Of a stretch of DNA of 53,770 nt, positions 16,691 to 24,732 are shown in pieces. The notes below the pieces were generated by a model that saw nothing but the letters and a program-made list of their open reading frames with translations, had not been told where the DNA came from and made no database searches. Position numbers and translations under genes: made by a program. This DNA is from Candidatus Avispirillum faecium (lineage in GTDB: Bacteria > Bacillota > Clostridia > Oscillospirales > CAG-272). The DNA lies in NCBI GenBank assembly GCA_904396155.1, contig CAJFOI010000017.1, positions 1-53,770 of the forward strand. The letters run 5' to 3'. Positions within the stretch are counted from its first letter, which is position 1. Each line of letters opens with the position of its first letter.

Positions 16691-18013
16691 GTGACTGCGC
16701 GAAAAAAGAATTTGATACTTAGTATATTAACAGTGTTCTTTGCGGATGTGATATACTTCATATGGATGCCATATCCGAAAAGTATTCTCAGAACAAATAA
16801 TAATATGTTTGTTTATGATATTATAACAGGTTGTATATTTTTTGCTGCATTCGCTGTTATATTGCTGTTTTCAGTAAAATCGATTGCAAAACCAGGGAAA
16901 ATATTGATAAAGAAACAACTCGTAGCATCAATGGTACTATGCATAGGTATGCAAATTGTCTTTGATATTTTGAGATGTTTCCTTAGTAAGCTGTTCTCCA
17001 AATGGTATGGAGAACCAATTGTAAGTGATTTATTTACTGTTTTCGGAACTTTTATCCTTGTGTTAACATTGCTTAAAGTCTCAGGAGAAAAAATCAATTG
17101 CCGTAAGAAATTCTTTACAATATCTATATTGACATTGCTGATTGCGCTGGTTGTAGCTGTTATATTAGACGTACGGGAAATACAAAAGTTATTTTATGTA
17201 TCTGAGAAATATTTGCTGTTTTCACCGGAATTCAATGTAATAGTGGAAAATGAGGAATTTTTATATGGGATACGCAATTTTATTCTTGATCTTGTATCGG
17301 GTATAATTGTATTGGTTGTTCTATACTTTTCTACTCCTATGGTAAAAGTGGAAAACGAAAAAGATATTTATACCAGAAAGGAACATTTTTTTGCACGGAT
17401 ATTGGCTATCATTCTTCTATCTTTTGTTGTATGTGGAGCGAAAGTGCTAATATTACCTCAAAACTCGTTGCAGAATACCAATATAAGTCATTCCAAATCT
17501 AAAACGACGATTCCAGATTTCGATTATAACCGTAGATTAACGCGGCATAGTCGATCTGTCAGTCGTAGTGAAGGAAAAGAAGTATATTGTATGACACGTG
17601 GGGAGATATTCTATGGGACTAAGCAGATTTTAGGATTTTATATGGATGGAGATTTCCAGAAAAATCCCTTAGAGAGGATAGATATCCACGGCACAGAGGT
17701 AGTAATAGTTTGCGATGATGAGGCGATAGCATATTTGAGAGAAGGAGAACCATATGCAGTGACTTTTGAGGAAATAGAAAAAGAAGACTATGACGAAATA
17801 CTGCTAGGTACATGTGAAAAGCTGTTAGAGGAAGGTAGATTGGAATGCTTTGAATATATCAGCAAATACATAATGAAGTATGATCCGGAATTTGCAAAGC
17901 CATATATCGAACGGTATTGTACAGGAGAGTTTACAGACAGCGAACTACAGCAAATCGGAAGTATACGTCCAGAGTATATAACAAAATGTGCGCAGCAAGT
18001 TACTGCTGGGTAA
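16691..18013 (+). CDS. membrane protein of unknown function with C-terminal soluble domain
   Basis: The 440-residue product has about six hydrophobic helices in its first 260 residues (near 7-26, 40-62, 75-95, 115-130, 143-163, 195-213 and again near 235-255). A hydrophilic C-terminal region of about 170 residues follows, rich in Tyr, Glu, Asp and Arg. The GTG start follows GTGGAGGAAAAAA. Base composition is much more AT-rich than the YD gene. I do not recognise the family. It lies between the candidate immunity gene and a displaced YD-repeat scrap, so it could be an orphan immunity gene from an earlier cassette or unrelated cargo. A regulator such as a membrane anti-sigma or sensor is also conceivable, but no such domain is visible. 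Confidence 0.7.
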   Translation: MTARKKNLILSILTVFFADVIYFIWMPYPKSILRTNNNMFVYDIITGCIFFAAFAVILLFSVKSIAKPGKILIKKQLVASMVLCIGMQIVFDILRCFLSKLFSKWYGEPIVSDLFTVFGTFILVLTLLKVSGEKINCRKKFFTISILTLLIALVVAVILDVREIQKLFYVSEKYLLFSPEFNVIVENEEFLYGIRNFILDLVSGIIVLVVLYFSTPMVKVENEKDIYTRKEHFFARILAIILLSFVVCGAKVLILPQNSLQNTNISHSKSKTTIPDFDYNRRLTRHSRSVSRSEGKEVYCMTRGEIFYGTKQILGFYMDGDFQKNPLERIDIHGTEVVIVCDDEAIAYLREGEPYAVTFEEIEKEDYDEILLGTCEKLLEEGRLECFEYISKYIMKYDPEFAKPYIERYCTGEFTDSELQQIGSIRPEYITKCAQQVTAG

Positions 18014-18033
18014 AAATTAAATTCTTCGAGGGG

Positions 18034-18054
18034 GACCGTCCATCAGGGGCGGTC
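18034..18054 (+). terminator. weak hairpin after the 440-residue membrane protein
   Basis: GACCGTCC pairs with GGGCGGTC (one G-U) around a 5-nt loop, 20 nt after the stop at 18013. Only TCTC follows, so termination would be weak. Confidence 0.35.
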
Positions 18055-18081
18055 TCTCATTCCATCAAAGAGGGCAAAACG

Positions 18082-18255
18082 ATGCATATGGAAAAGCTCA
18101 AATACAGCAAATGTCCAAACTGCAAAAAATATGGAATGGATATTTTTAGGGGAATAGGAATTCATTCGACTTATGTAGAAACATGCAGATACTGTGGAAA
18201 AAAATATCAAGTGAACTGGGTGTTGGCTTTTTTCACTTCAGGGCTGGATCGATAA
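18082..18255 (+). CDS. truncated CXXC-20-CXXC zinc-ribbon protein
   Basis: A 57-residue frame encodes CPNC, then exactly 20 residues, then CRYC, followed by GKKYQVNWVLAFF. This spacing matches the small Firmicute family known as CXXC_20_CXXC (TIGR04104), whose members normally continue into two membrane helices. Here the protein stops soon after the first hydrophobic residues, and 5 nt after the stop a piece of YD-repeat coding sequence begins. The simplest reading is a gene whose 3' part was removed by recombination. ATG at 18082 (or 18088) follows AAAGAGGGC. Confidence 0.6.
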   Translation: MHMEKLKYSKCPNCKKYGMDIFRGIGIHSTYVETCRYCGKKYQVNWVLAFFTSGLDR

Positions 18256-18260
18256 GGAAT

Positions 18261-18293
18261 GTACGATGCGGAAAACAACCGGATCAACATGTA
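18261..18293 (+). pseudogene. displaced fragment of YD-repeat coding sequence
   Basis: These 33 nt match 14432-14464 of the large YD gene with a single mismatch (A for G), encoding YDAENNRINMY against YDAENNRVNMY in the toxin. Similarity stops abruptly on both sides: the truncated zinc-ribbon gene ends just before it and the methyltransferase stop codon lies just after it. It is a relic of a YD gene end, about 2.6 kb downstream of the present one, and marks a recombination junction. Confidence 0.75.
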
Positions 18294-18294
18294 T

Positions 18295-19041
18295 TTATAT
18301 CGTTGCCATTTTTTTCGCTTTTACAATTAAAAAGGTGGGTTTGATTGCTTCTTTTTTGAGGGCTGGCAGCTTTTCCTGCGCGAAAGATGCGGGCATAGGT
18401 TCTTCCACCGTTTCAATGACGAAGCCGGCGTTTGCCAGAGTGGTGATGATTTCTCCAAATGTACGGTGATATTTTTCTACTCCTTCGACAAACCAGGAAA
18501 CGCTGCGTTTTCCCGGCCGGTTGTAATCGGAAAAGGTAAAAGAGACTGCTTGTCCTGCCTGATTGTAATTATAGTGCTGTTTTCCGCCGATGGTGGCAGT
18601 GACGAAGGGATGCTCCTGAGAAAAGAGAAGTTGCCCACCTGCATTAAGCGCAGTGTATATGTCCCTGACAAATGACAAAAAATTTTCTACGTAATGGAAT
18701 GCCAGAGAACTGTAGATAAAATCAAATTTCATGTGAAGCTTTGAAAGCTCTGTCATATTTTCATTTATGTAGGTGATTTTTGGATCGGCCGATTCCCCAC
18801 GGGCAATTTCCAGCATTTTTTGAGAGAGATCGATACCGGTAACGGCTTTTGCACCGCGGTGTACGAAATCAAGGCAGTTGCGTCCATATCCGCAGCCCAG
18901 ATCCAATACAGTTTTTCCCCGCAGATCCGGCAATAATTTTTGCATTGCCGGCTGCTCCAGTAAATCATTGTAGTTTGCACCGGTACTGCGAAGGGTTCGG
19001 TATCCTTCAAAAAAGGTTTTGTTGTCAAAAATATTTTGCAC
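18295..19041 (-). CDS. class I SAM-dependent methyltransferase
   Basis: The 248-residue product has the Rossmann-type SAM site (motif I VLDLGCGYGRN near residues 41-51, then TGIDLSQKML for the acidic strand-2 end) and a post-motif region SLAFHYVENF. The substrate is not evident; such proteins methylate small molecules or proteins. The GTG start at 19041 follows AAAGGGGG on the minus strand. Its 3' end abuts the YD-repeat relic at 18293. A minus-strand promoter lies at 19075-19102. Confidence 0.9.
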   Translation of the reverse strand: MQNIFDNKTFFEGYRTLRSTGANYNDLLEQPAMQKLLPDLRGKTVLDLGCGYGRNCLDFVHRGAKAVTGIDLSQKMLEIARGESADPKITYINENMTELSKLHMKFDFIYSSLAFHYVENFLSFVRDIYTALNAGGQLLFSQEHPFVTATIGGKQHYNYNQAGQAVSFTFSDYNRPGKRSVSWFVEGVEKYHRTFGEIITTLANAGFVIETVEEPMPASFAQEKLPALKKEAIKPTFLIVKAKKMATI

Positions 19042-19074
19042 AGACAGACTGCCCCCTTTGGTTTAATAATAATC

Positions 19075-19102
19075 ATTGTATCATCATTTTTGATTTTTGC
19101 AA
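19075..19102 (-). promoter_or_regulatory. promoter for the methyltransferase gene
   Basis: On the minus strand TTGCAA (19102-19097) and TACAAT (19080-19075) are separated by 16 nt, 34 nt upstream of the GTG. As at the GNAT gene, the -35 box sits in the TTGCAAGAAAAA edge of the preceding terminator. Confidence 0.5.
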
Positions 19103-19103
19103 G

Positions 19104-19130
19104 AAAAAACCGCGCAATGCGCGGTTTTTT
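19104..19130. terminator. terminator of the Asn/Gln-rich gene
   Basis: CCGCGC and GCGCGG around the loop AAT are flanked by six A and six T residues, so the hairpin can work in either direction. On the minus strand it lies 17 nt after the stop of the Asn/Gln-rich gene. Confidence 0.88.
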
Positions 19131-19147
19131 CTGTTTTAGATAGCAGG

Positions 19148-19294
19148 TCAGTCCTGGGGTTCCTGCTTGGACTTGTTTTCCTGAGCCTGAGGGTTTCTGT
19201 TCTTGTTCTGGCTCTGGTTTTTGTTCTGATTCTGGTTCTGGTTTTTCTGCTGATTCTTGTTCTGATTTTCAGGAGTCTGATTCTGGTTGTTCAT
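19148..19294 (-). CDS. 48-residue Asn/Gln-rich small protein
   Basis: A minus-strand frame from ATG at 19294 to TGA at 19148-19150 encodes 48 residues. More than half are Asn or Gln, in NQNQ, NKNQ and QNKN runs, and the C-terminus is KSKQEPQD. AAAGG lies 11 nt before the ATG, and a strong terminator follows 17 nt after the stop, so this is a discrete transcription unit. No function is known to me. The composition recalls gamma-type small acid-soluble spore proteins, which are Gln/Asn-rich amino-acid stores, and a sigma-G-like promoter can be drawn upstream; both are inference. A truncated paralogue lies at 8264-8332. Confidence 0.7.
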   Translation of the reverse strand: MNNQNQTPENQNKNQQKNQNQNQNKNQSQNKNRNPQAQENKSKQEPQD

Positions 19295-19350
19295 AATACA
19301 TTTCGCCTTTCTTTTGTTAAATTGGGCTCCCGCCGGATCTTTTATAAATT

Positions 19351-19380
19351 TAGGATCCTTTGGGTACGTGTAAAGTATTC
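19351..19380 (-). promoter_or_regulatory. possible sigma-G promoter of the Asn/Gln-rich gene
   Basis: On the minus strand GAATA (19380-19376) and GATCCTA (19357-19351) are 18 nt apart. The sigma-G consensus I recall is GMATR and CATNMTA with 17-18 nt, so only the first base of the -10 differs. Such short patterns occur by chance. Confidence 0.3.
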
Positions 19381-19396
19381 CCTAAACGAGGGGGGA

Positions 19397-20638
19397 TTAT
19401 TCATTGACAAGCGTCATTGTGTTAAAAAACATTTTTGCGGCGTCCTCTTTTGTGAGGTTGGCGGCACAGTTTGCGGCTCCGCCATATACGGGATAGATAC
19501 CCAACTCCCAAAGGGCGCTGACAGAATCTGCAGCCCATGCAGGGATTTCGTCGTTGCAGTTTACCTGTGCAGTAGCAGAATATCCCAAAATGTTGTTGAG
19601 AATTACAGAAGCTTGCGCACGGGTGATGGGTTCATTGGGCATAAAATACCGTTCACTCCCACTGGGAATTCCATTGATAATCCCCAGCTTGTAGGCGCTG
19701 TATACATATCCTTTGTATTCCGCGGGAATATCGGCGTCGTCGGCAAATCCGGTGCTTGTCACCTCAGGAATATTAGCCGCCCCCAGCACATCCATGGCAG
19801 TGACGAGAAAATCCAGACGGCTTACCTCGCTGGAAGGCTCAAAGTAGATCTCGCCGTCCTCTTCTGTATAATCCATATGCCCGTTGTCTGTCATTACAAT
19901 TGCCGCAGCCTGACAGCTGCTGTTTTCCATGTCGGAGAACGTCAGAGAATTCCTTCTTGGATCGACGTTTACATTCACGGTACATTCTTCAGAGTATGCG
20001 CCATAGCTGTCCCGTACCCGATAGACAAAGGAGTCGCTCCCCTGTACATCAGCATAAGGCGTGTAAGAAAAGTCGCCGGTACTTCCGTCAAAGGAAAGGG
20101 ATCCACCTTCCGGATAGACAAGAACTTCATAGGTGATTTCATCTCCGTCCGGGTCACTTGCAATCATGTTCCCTGAACAGGCCATTCCGGAAAAGGTTTG
20201 CAGGGCTGCGACCTGTGTGCAGACGGGTGCACTGTTGTTTTTGTCCGTCAGCTTAATGGTACAGTTCATATCATAAGATCGGTCCAGAGTAAAGCGAAAA
20301 CTGGTGGAAAGTACGCCCTCCGCAGCGTCAAAGCGCAGCTTGTCCATATCCTCCCGGGCAATGACCTGGTTCGGCGCTACAGCAGCATCGTTAAAGTACA
20401 GTGTTCCATCTTCAGCCGGAGGGATAGAAAGAACGGTAATAGATTCAAACGCATCGTTGCAGACAGCATTTGCAAAATTTTCCGCGGAAAAAGAAACGCT
20501 CTCTCCTACAATGCCGGACACGATCATAGCCTCTTCTCCTGCCATTACCTCCAGGCCAGGAGAAATGGTGGCGGCAGAGGTGGCCACTGTGAGGATGAGA
20601 GTAAGTGCGAGTATCATCCATGGAATTTGTTTTTTCAT
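19397..20638 (-). CDS. secreted surface protein with Ig-like and SLH domains
   Basis: The 413-residue protein begins with a signal peptide (MKKQIPWMILALTLILTVA). A cadherin/Ig-like unit at about residues 125-225 contains DPDGDEITYEV and GDFSYTPYADVQGSDSFVY, the pattern of bacterial tandem cadherin-like repeats. The C-terminal 150 residues form SLH-type repeats (VYSAYKLGIINGIPSG, PITRAQASVILNNIL, LTKEDAAKMF), which normally bind pyruvylated cell-wall polymer. ATG at 20638 is preferred because AAAGGA lies 9 nt upstream; the longer frame starts without a ribosome binding site. It is divergent from ilvE. Partner and ligand are unknown. Confidence 0.85.
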   Translation of the reverse strand: MKKQIPWMILALTLILTVATSAATISPGLEVMAGEEAMIVSGIVGESVSFSAENFANAVCNDAFESITVLSIPPAEDGTLYFNDAAVAPNQVIAREDMDKLRFDAAEGVLSTSFRFTLDRSYDMNCTIKLTDKNNSAPVCTQVAALQTFSGMACSGNMIASDPDGDEITYEVLVYPEGGSLSFDGSTGDFSYTPYADVQGSDSFVYRVRDSYGAYSEECTVNVNVDPRRNSLTFSDMENSSCQAAAIVMTDNGHMDYTEEDGEIYFEPSSEVSRLDFLVTAMDVLGAANIPEVTSTGFADDADIPAEYKGYVYSAYKLGIINGIPSGSERYFMPNEPITRAQASVILNNILGYSATAQVNCNDEIPAWAADSVSALWELGIYPVYGGAANCAANLTKEDAAKMFFNTMTLVNE

Positions 20639-20761
20639 ATGCTTGCTTCCTTTCATAGGTTTTGTTGTAAATATTCTGTACAGATTTTTCCGGGATATAT
20701 ACGCACGTTGATCAATTATTAAAAGATTCACGAAAAGTTCATATTATTTTGCCGGCCCATA

Positions 20762-20790
20762 TTGATTTTATATAAGGAAAAGTGTATAAT
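20762..20790 (+). promoter_or_regulatory. promoter of ilvE
   Basis: TTGATT and TATAAT are separated by 17 nt, 87 nt before the ATG at 20877. The leader contains no obvious T-box or attenuator. Confidence 0.65.
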
Positions 20791-20876
20791 AAAACAGTAT
20801 AACGACAGGAAAAATGTTATATTTTGTAAGCGCGGCCGGCAGTTTCATTTGTCCCGCAGAAAGGGTGGAGCGAGTT

Positions 20877-21950
20877 ATGCTTGATATCAGAGTAGAAAAG
20901 GCAGCGGTGAAGAAAGCAAAGCCAGCAGAGGATAGCCTTGGATTTGGACGATATTTTACAGATCATATGTTTGTTATGGATTACGATGCGGGACTGGGAT
21001 GGCACGATGCACGGATCGTCCCCTACGGCCCGGTGGCGCTGGATCCTTCAGCGATGGTTTTTCACTATGCGCAGGAGCTCTTTGAGGGGCTCAAGGCGTA
21101 TCGCCGTGAGGACGGGAAGATTCAGCTGTTTCGTCCTGACAAAAATATCGAACGTATGAACAACACCTGCAAAAGAATGTGCGTGCCTACCATTCCCCCG
21201 GAGGACGCTTTGCAGGCGATCAGGGCCCTTGTAAAAGTCGATCAGGACTGGGTGCCCCACAGTGCGGGAACATCCCTTTACATACGTCCCTTTATCATTG
21301 CAACGGAGCCACAACTGGGTGTGCATCCGTCTAAAAAATATTCCTTTATGATTATCCTTTCCCCAGTAGGCTCTTACTATGCCGGCGGTCTGGCACCTGT
21401 AAAAATCCGTGTGGAACGCAAATATGTCCGCTGTGTCAAGGGCGGTACGGGAGAGGCAAAAGTGGGCGGAAACTATGCCGCATCGCTCCTGGGCCAGGAA
21501 GAGGCGGAAGAGATGGGATATGCCCAGGTCCTCTGGCTGGATGGAATTTACCGCAAATATATCGATGAAGTGGGCGCCATGAACGTATTCTTTGTCATTG
21601 ACGGAAAGGTTGTGACACCCTCTCTGGAAGATGGAAATATTCTGCCGGGCGTCACCAGAGCTTCCTGCATCGAACTTTTGAAAAAGTGGGGTTATCCGGT
21701 GGAGGAAAGAAAAGTGTCCATTGACGAAATTCATGCAGCCTATGAAAACGGAACGCTAAGCGAGTCTTTTGGTACCGGCACGGCGGCGGTCATTTCTCCG
21801 GTGGGCGAATACAATGACAATGGCTACATCATGAAAATTCATGATGGCAAAATCGGTCCTATTTCTCAAAAGCTGTATGACAGTCTCACCGATCTTCAGT
21901 GGGGAAGAGTAAAGGATGAAATGGGCTGGATCGTTCCCGTTGAGGAATAA
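20877..21950 (+). CDS. ilvE: branched-chain amino acid aminotransferase
   Basis: This fold-type IV PLP enzyme interconverts Leu, Ile and Val with their 2-oxo acids using glutamate/2-oxoglutarate. The 357-residue length and motifs (FEGLKAY, YIRPFI, GEAKVGGNY, SESFGTGTAAVISPVG) match the eukaryote-like class II IlvE. Lys195 in GEAKVGGNY is the expected PLP lysine. ATG at 20877 follows GGGTGGAGCGAG; the upstream in-frame ATG at 20814 lacks a ribosome binding site. It is a single-gene unit with its own promoter; no other branched-chain biosynthesis genes lie nearby. Confidence 0.95.
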   Translation: MLDIRVEKAAVKKAKPAEDSLGFGRYFTDHMFVMDYDAGLGWHDARIVPYGPVALDPSAMVFHYAQELFEGLKAYRREDGKIQLFRPDKNIERMNNTCKRMCVPTIPPEDALQAIRALVKVDQDWVPHSAGTSLYIRPFIIATEPQLGVHPSKKYSFMIILSPVGSYYAGGLAPVKIRVERKYVRCVKGGTGEAKVGGNYAASLLGQEEAEEMGYAQVLWLDGIYRKYIDEVGAMNVFFVIDGKVVTPSLEDGNILPGVTRASCIELLKKWGYPVEERKVSIDEIHAAYENGTLSESFGTGTAAVISPVGEYNDNGYIMKIHDGKIGPISQKLYDSLTDLQWGRVKDEMGWIVPVEE

Positions 21951-22016
21951 AGATGCCTTGTGGCGCATATATTTGTTACAAATCAAATTGATTTTGAAGG
22001 ATAGGAACGCAGAGTT

Positions 22017-22991
22017 ATGGAGACAAAACGCAATCAGAAATATTTTGCCGCAAAAGGCATTAACCCGGTAATGATCGTTGGGCTTGTGATCATTCTCGCG
22101 GGTATCGTTTTGCTGACAATGGCGAATACACGTACCATCGGTATTGTTATTCTCCTGGTTGGCGGTGCTGTAGCGGTGTTTGGTTCGGGTGCAAAAGCCG
22201 GGGAATACGATATCGACAACCAGATTTACGGTATCACCAAAGAGATGCCGGAGCAGGCGATGATTAAATATGAGGTATATGAAAGACATTTTCTTTCGAT
22301 CATCAAGCCTATTTTTCTGAAGGGATTTGACTTCAGCCCCAAGGATGTTTACTGCAAAAAGGGTTCCGATCATATTTACAGGACCAATGTGTACAATGCG
22401 GCGCAGCTTTACTTCACAAAGACCAAGATCTATGTCTATGGGAAACACATTACGCTCACAGATGCTTCTGAGGAGGCAAACTACGAGTTTGGCGGGTCGT
22501 ACCCTTATGAAGATGTAGAGAAAGCTTACATTGAGGAGAAAAAATTCCCTGTACAGGGCAAGGAAATCTCAGTATATTATTTTGGACTGAAACTGAAATC
22601 CGGAGAGGATGCGTTTAAGTTTACCGTAGAATACGGTGCAGACGTCGACAAAGCGGCAGACGACATCAACCACACGATTGAGAAAATGACGGAAAAGGCA
22701 GAGGAGCGGGAAAAGATCAAGGCTTCCAAGCGTGCGGCGCTTCGTGCAGAGATGGAAAAAGAGACTGCCGAAAAAGGCAAGAAAGATAAGAAAACAGAAA
22801 AGACAGAGGATGCTGCACCTGCAGCGGAAGATGCGTCTGTGGAGGAGAAGGCCTCAACACAGCCAGCACAGCAACCTGAAGAAGCAAAAACAGAAGTTCC
22901 TGTTGAAGAGAAGGCTGCCCCTGCCGAAGACGGCAGCAGCGAAGAACAGGCATCTGCCTCGGAAGACGCAGAAAGCAATGAAAGTAAATGA
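22017..22991 (+). CDS. membrane protein with PH-like domain and acidic tail, unknown function
   Basis: The 324-residue product has two adjacent membrane helices (about residues 16-35 and 39-60). A soluble region of about 150 residues (YDIDNQIYGITKEMPEQAM to VEYGADVDKAADDI) is built from alternating strands and may be PH-like. From about residue 220 the chain is a charged, Lys/Glu/Ala-rich low-complexity tail with PAQQPEEAKTEVP-type segments. ATG at 22017 follows GAAGGATAGGAACGCAGAGTT. It is 66 nt after ilvE with no terminator seen between, so it may be cotranscribed, and it ends at a strong terminator. I do not recognise a functional family. Confidence 0.75.
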   Translation: METKRNQKYFAAKGINPVMIVGLVIILAGIVLLTMANTRTIGIVILLVGGAVAVFGSGAKAGEYDIDNQIYGITKEMPEQAMIKYEVYERHFLSIIKPIFLKGFDFSPKDVYCKKGSDHIYRTNVYNAAQLYFTKTKIYVYGKHITLTDASEEANYEFGGSYPYEDVEKAYIEEKKFPVQGKEISVYYFGLKLKSGEDAFKFTVEYGADVDKAADDINHTIEKMTEKAEEREKIKASKRAALRAEMEKETAEKGKKDKKTEKTEDAAPAAEDASVEEKASTQPAQQPEEAKTEVPVEEKAAPAEDGSSEEQASASEDAESNESK

Positions 22992-22994
22992 ATG

Positions 22995-23027
22995 AAAAAC
23001 GGAAGGCTTTAGCCTTCCGTTTTTTTT
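22995..23027 (+). terminator. terminator after the PH-like membrane protein
   Basis: ACGGAAGGCT and AGCCTTCCGT pair around a two-T loop, with AAAA before and TTTTTTTT after. The last codons of the convergent CoA-disulfide reductase gene run through its right half. Confidence 0.92.
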
Positions 23028-24730
23028 GTATAGTTGTTTTTTTCCATGCCGCAGGGAAATGCCTGTGCTGCAGCTTGCTCTTCTGTGCGTACACTGCGGT
23101 AAAATCGATATCCCCCTGCAAAATTGTAGCAGTCATAGCCTTTTTGCATGAGGATGCGGCAGGCGATATAGCTGCGCAACCCTGACTGGCACATGACGTA
23201 TACCGGCTTCTTTGGATCCAGTTCTTCCAGCCTTTCCCGCAGGGCATCTACAGGGATGTGTCTGTCAAATCCCTCTGCGTGGCCCTGCCTGTATTCCCCT
23301 GCCGTTCGGGTATCCAGGAGAATCACACTTCCGTCCTGGGGGAGATTTTGCAAATCTTCGTAAAAGAATTGCTTTACTTTTCCCGTGATGACGTTTTCTC
23401 CCATGAATCCGGCCATATTTACCGGATCCTTTGCAGAGGAATACGGGGGTGCATAGGCCAGATCCAGATCACAGAGGTCGGTTACTTGCAGATTTGCCTG
23501 CATGGCGGTGGCGATCACGTCGATCCGTTTGTCCACTCCGTCGAATCCGACGATCTGTGCCCCCAGAATGCGCCGATCCTCTTTGGCAAACAAAAGTTTT
23601 ATGGTCATCACCGTCCCACCGGGATAATAGGAAGCGTGGGAAGCCGGGGAAAGGATGACTTTTTCATAATCAATTCCCAGTGCCCTTGCGGTGCGCTCGT
23701 TGATTCCGGTGGAGGCTGCAGTCATTTGAAAAACTTTGAGTACGGAGGAGGCCACCGCCCCCTTATATCTGCTTTTGAAACCGCAAATGGCGTCCGCAGC
23801 AATGCGTCCCTGCTTGTTTGCGGGACCGGCGAGGGAAATCAGCGTCTTTTTTCCGGTAACGCGATGGGTGATTTCTACTGCGTCTCCCACTGCATAAATA
23901 TTTTCATCGCTGGTTTGCATCTGATTGTTTACGATGATGCTGCCCCTCTGCCCCAATGCCAGGCCCGCTTCTTTTGCAAGGGAGCTTTCCGGCGTAACAC
24001 CAAGGGCAAGGATCACCATGTCTGCCTGGAGAGTGCGCGCTCCTTCCAACTCTACGCTGATTTTTTGATCTGCATTTGCAAAGCCACGCACAGACTGCCC
24101 TAAGAACAGATGAACGCCGTTTTGGCGCATGTGTCCATGGATAAAACTGACCATATCCCTGTCCAGCTGTCCAAGGAGTTGGTTTTGTTTTTCTACAAGT
24201 GCTACTTCCATGCCAAGGTCCCGGAGGTTTTCCGCCATTTCCACTCCGATGAATCCGCCTCCCACAACAATGGCAGATCTGCAGCTATTTTCTGTAGCTG
24301 CCCTGCGGATTTGGAATGTGTCTTCTACTGTGCGCAGCGTATAGATTTTTTTGCTTTCGATTCCGGGGAGCGCCGGACGGATCGGTTTTGCACCGGGGGC
24401 GAGGATCAGTTTGTCATATTGCTCTGTATAGATTTTTCCCGCCGCAAGGTCTTTTACAGTGATACGCTTTGCTTTTCTGTCGATCGACAGAACTTCATGG
24501 CGTACCCGCACTTCTATGCGAAATCGGTTCCAGAAGCTTTCCGGCGTCTGCAGTGTCAGTTCGTCCGCATCCTGAATTGTACCGCCGACATAATAGGGAA
24601 GTCCGCAGTTTGCGTAGGAGATATAGCCGGAGCGTTCCAGCAAAAGAATCTGCGCCGTCTCGTCCAATCGGCGCAGTCTGGCAGCTGCAGAGGCGCCTCC
24701 GGCCACGCCTCCGACGATGACTACTTTCAT
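23009..24730 (-). CDS. CoA-disulfide reductase-rhodanese fusion (FAD-dependent oxidoreductase)
   Basis: This 573-residue flavoprotein reduces CoA-disulfide, persulfide or polysulfide with NAD(P)H. The FAD-binding start VIVGGVAGGASAAARLRR is followed by the single redox cysteine (NCGLPYYVGG, Cys42) typical of the CoADR/NADH-peroxidase group, an NAD-binding GGGFIGVEMAE segment and FAD motif YAVGDAVE. The C-terminal 110 residues are a rhodanese domain with active-site Cys514 (MCQSGLRS), as in CoADR-RHD/Npsr enzymes. ATG at 24730 follows AAAGGTGG. The gene starts 2 nt after a stand-alone rhodanese gene, so they are coupled. Substrate is inferred: reduction of sulfane sulfur handed over by the rhodaneses. 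Confidence 0.92.
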   Translation of the reverse strand: MKVVIVGGVAGGASAAARLRRLDETAQILLLERSGYISYANCGLPYYVGGTIQDADELTLQTPESFWNRFRIEVRVRHEVLSIDRKAKRITVKDLAAGKIYTEQYDKLILAPGAKPIRPALPGIESKKIYTLRTVEDTFQIRRAATENSCRSAIVVGGGFIGVEMAENLRDLGMEVALVEKQNQLLGQLDRDMVSFIHGHMRQNGVHLFLGQSVRGFANADQKISVELEGARTLQADMVILALGVTPESSLAKEAGLALGQRGSIIVNNQMQTSDENIYAVGDAVEITHRVTGKKTLISLAGPANKQGRIAADAICGFKSRYKGAVASSVLKVFQMTAASTGINERTARALGIDYEKVILSPASHASYYPGGTVMTIKLLFAKEDRRILGAQIVGFDGVDKRIDVIATAMQANLQVTDLCDLDLAYAPPYSSAKDPVNMAGFMGENVITGKVKQFFYEDLQNLPQDGSVILLDTRTAGEYRQGHAEGFDRHIPVDALRERLEELDPKKPVYVMCQSGLRSYIACRILMQKGYDCYNFAGGYRFYRSVRTEEQAAAQAFPCGMEKNNYTKKTEG

Positions 24731-24732
24731 GA

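Noticed and set aside
8583-18293. Prophage or transposon carrying the toxin locus
   Set aside because: There is no integrase, transposase, phage structural gene, target-site duplication or clean tRNA attachment site. Local recombination explains the scar better.
20639-20731. 31-residue N-terminal extension of the SLH-domain protein
   Set aside because: It would place the signal peptide inside the chain and has no ribosome binding site. The MKKQ start has AAAGGA at proper spacing.
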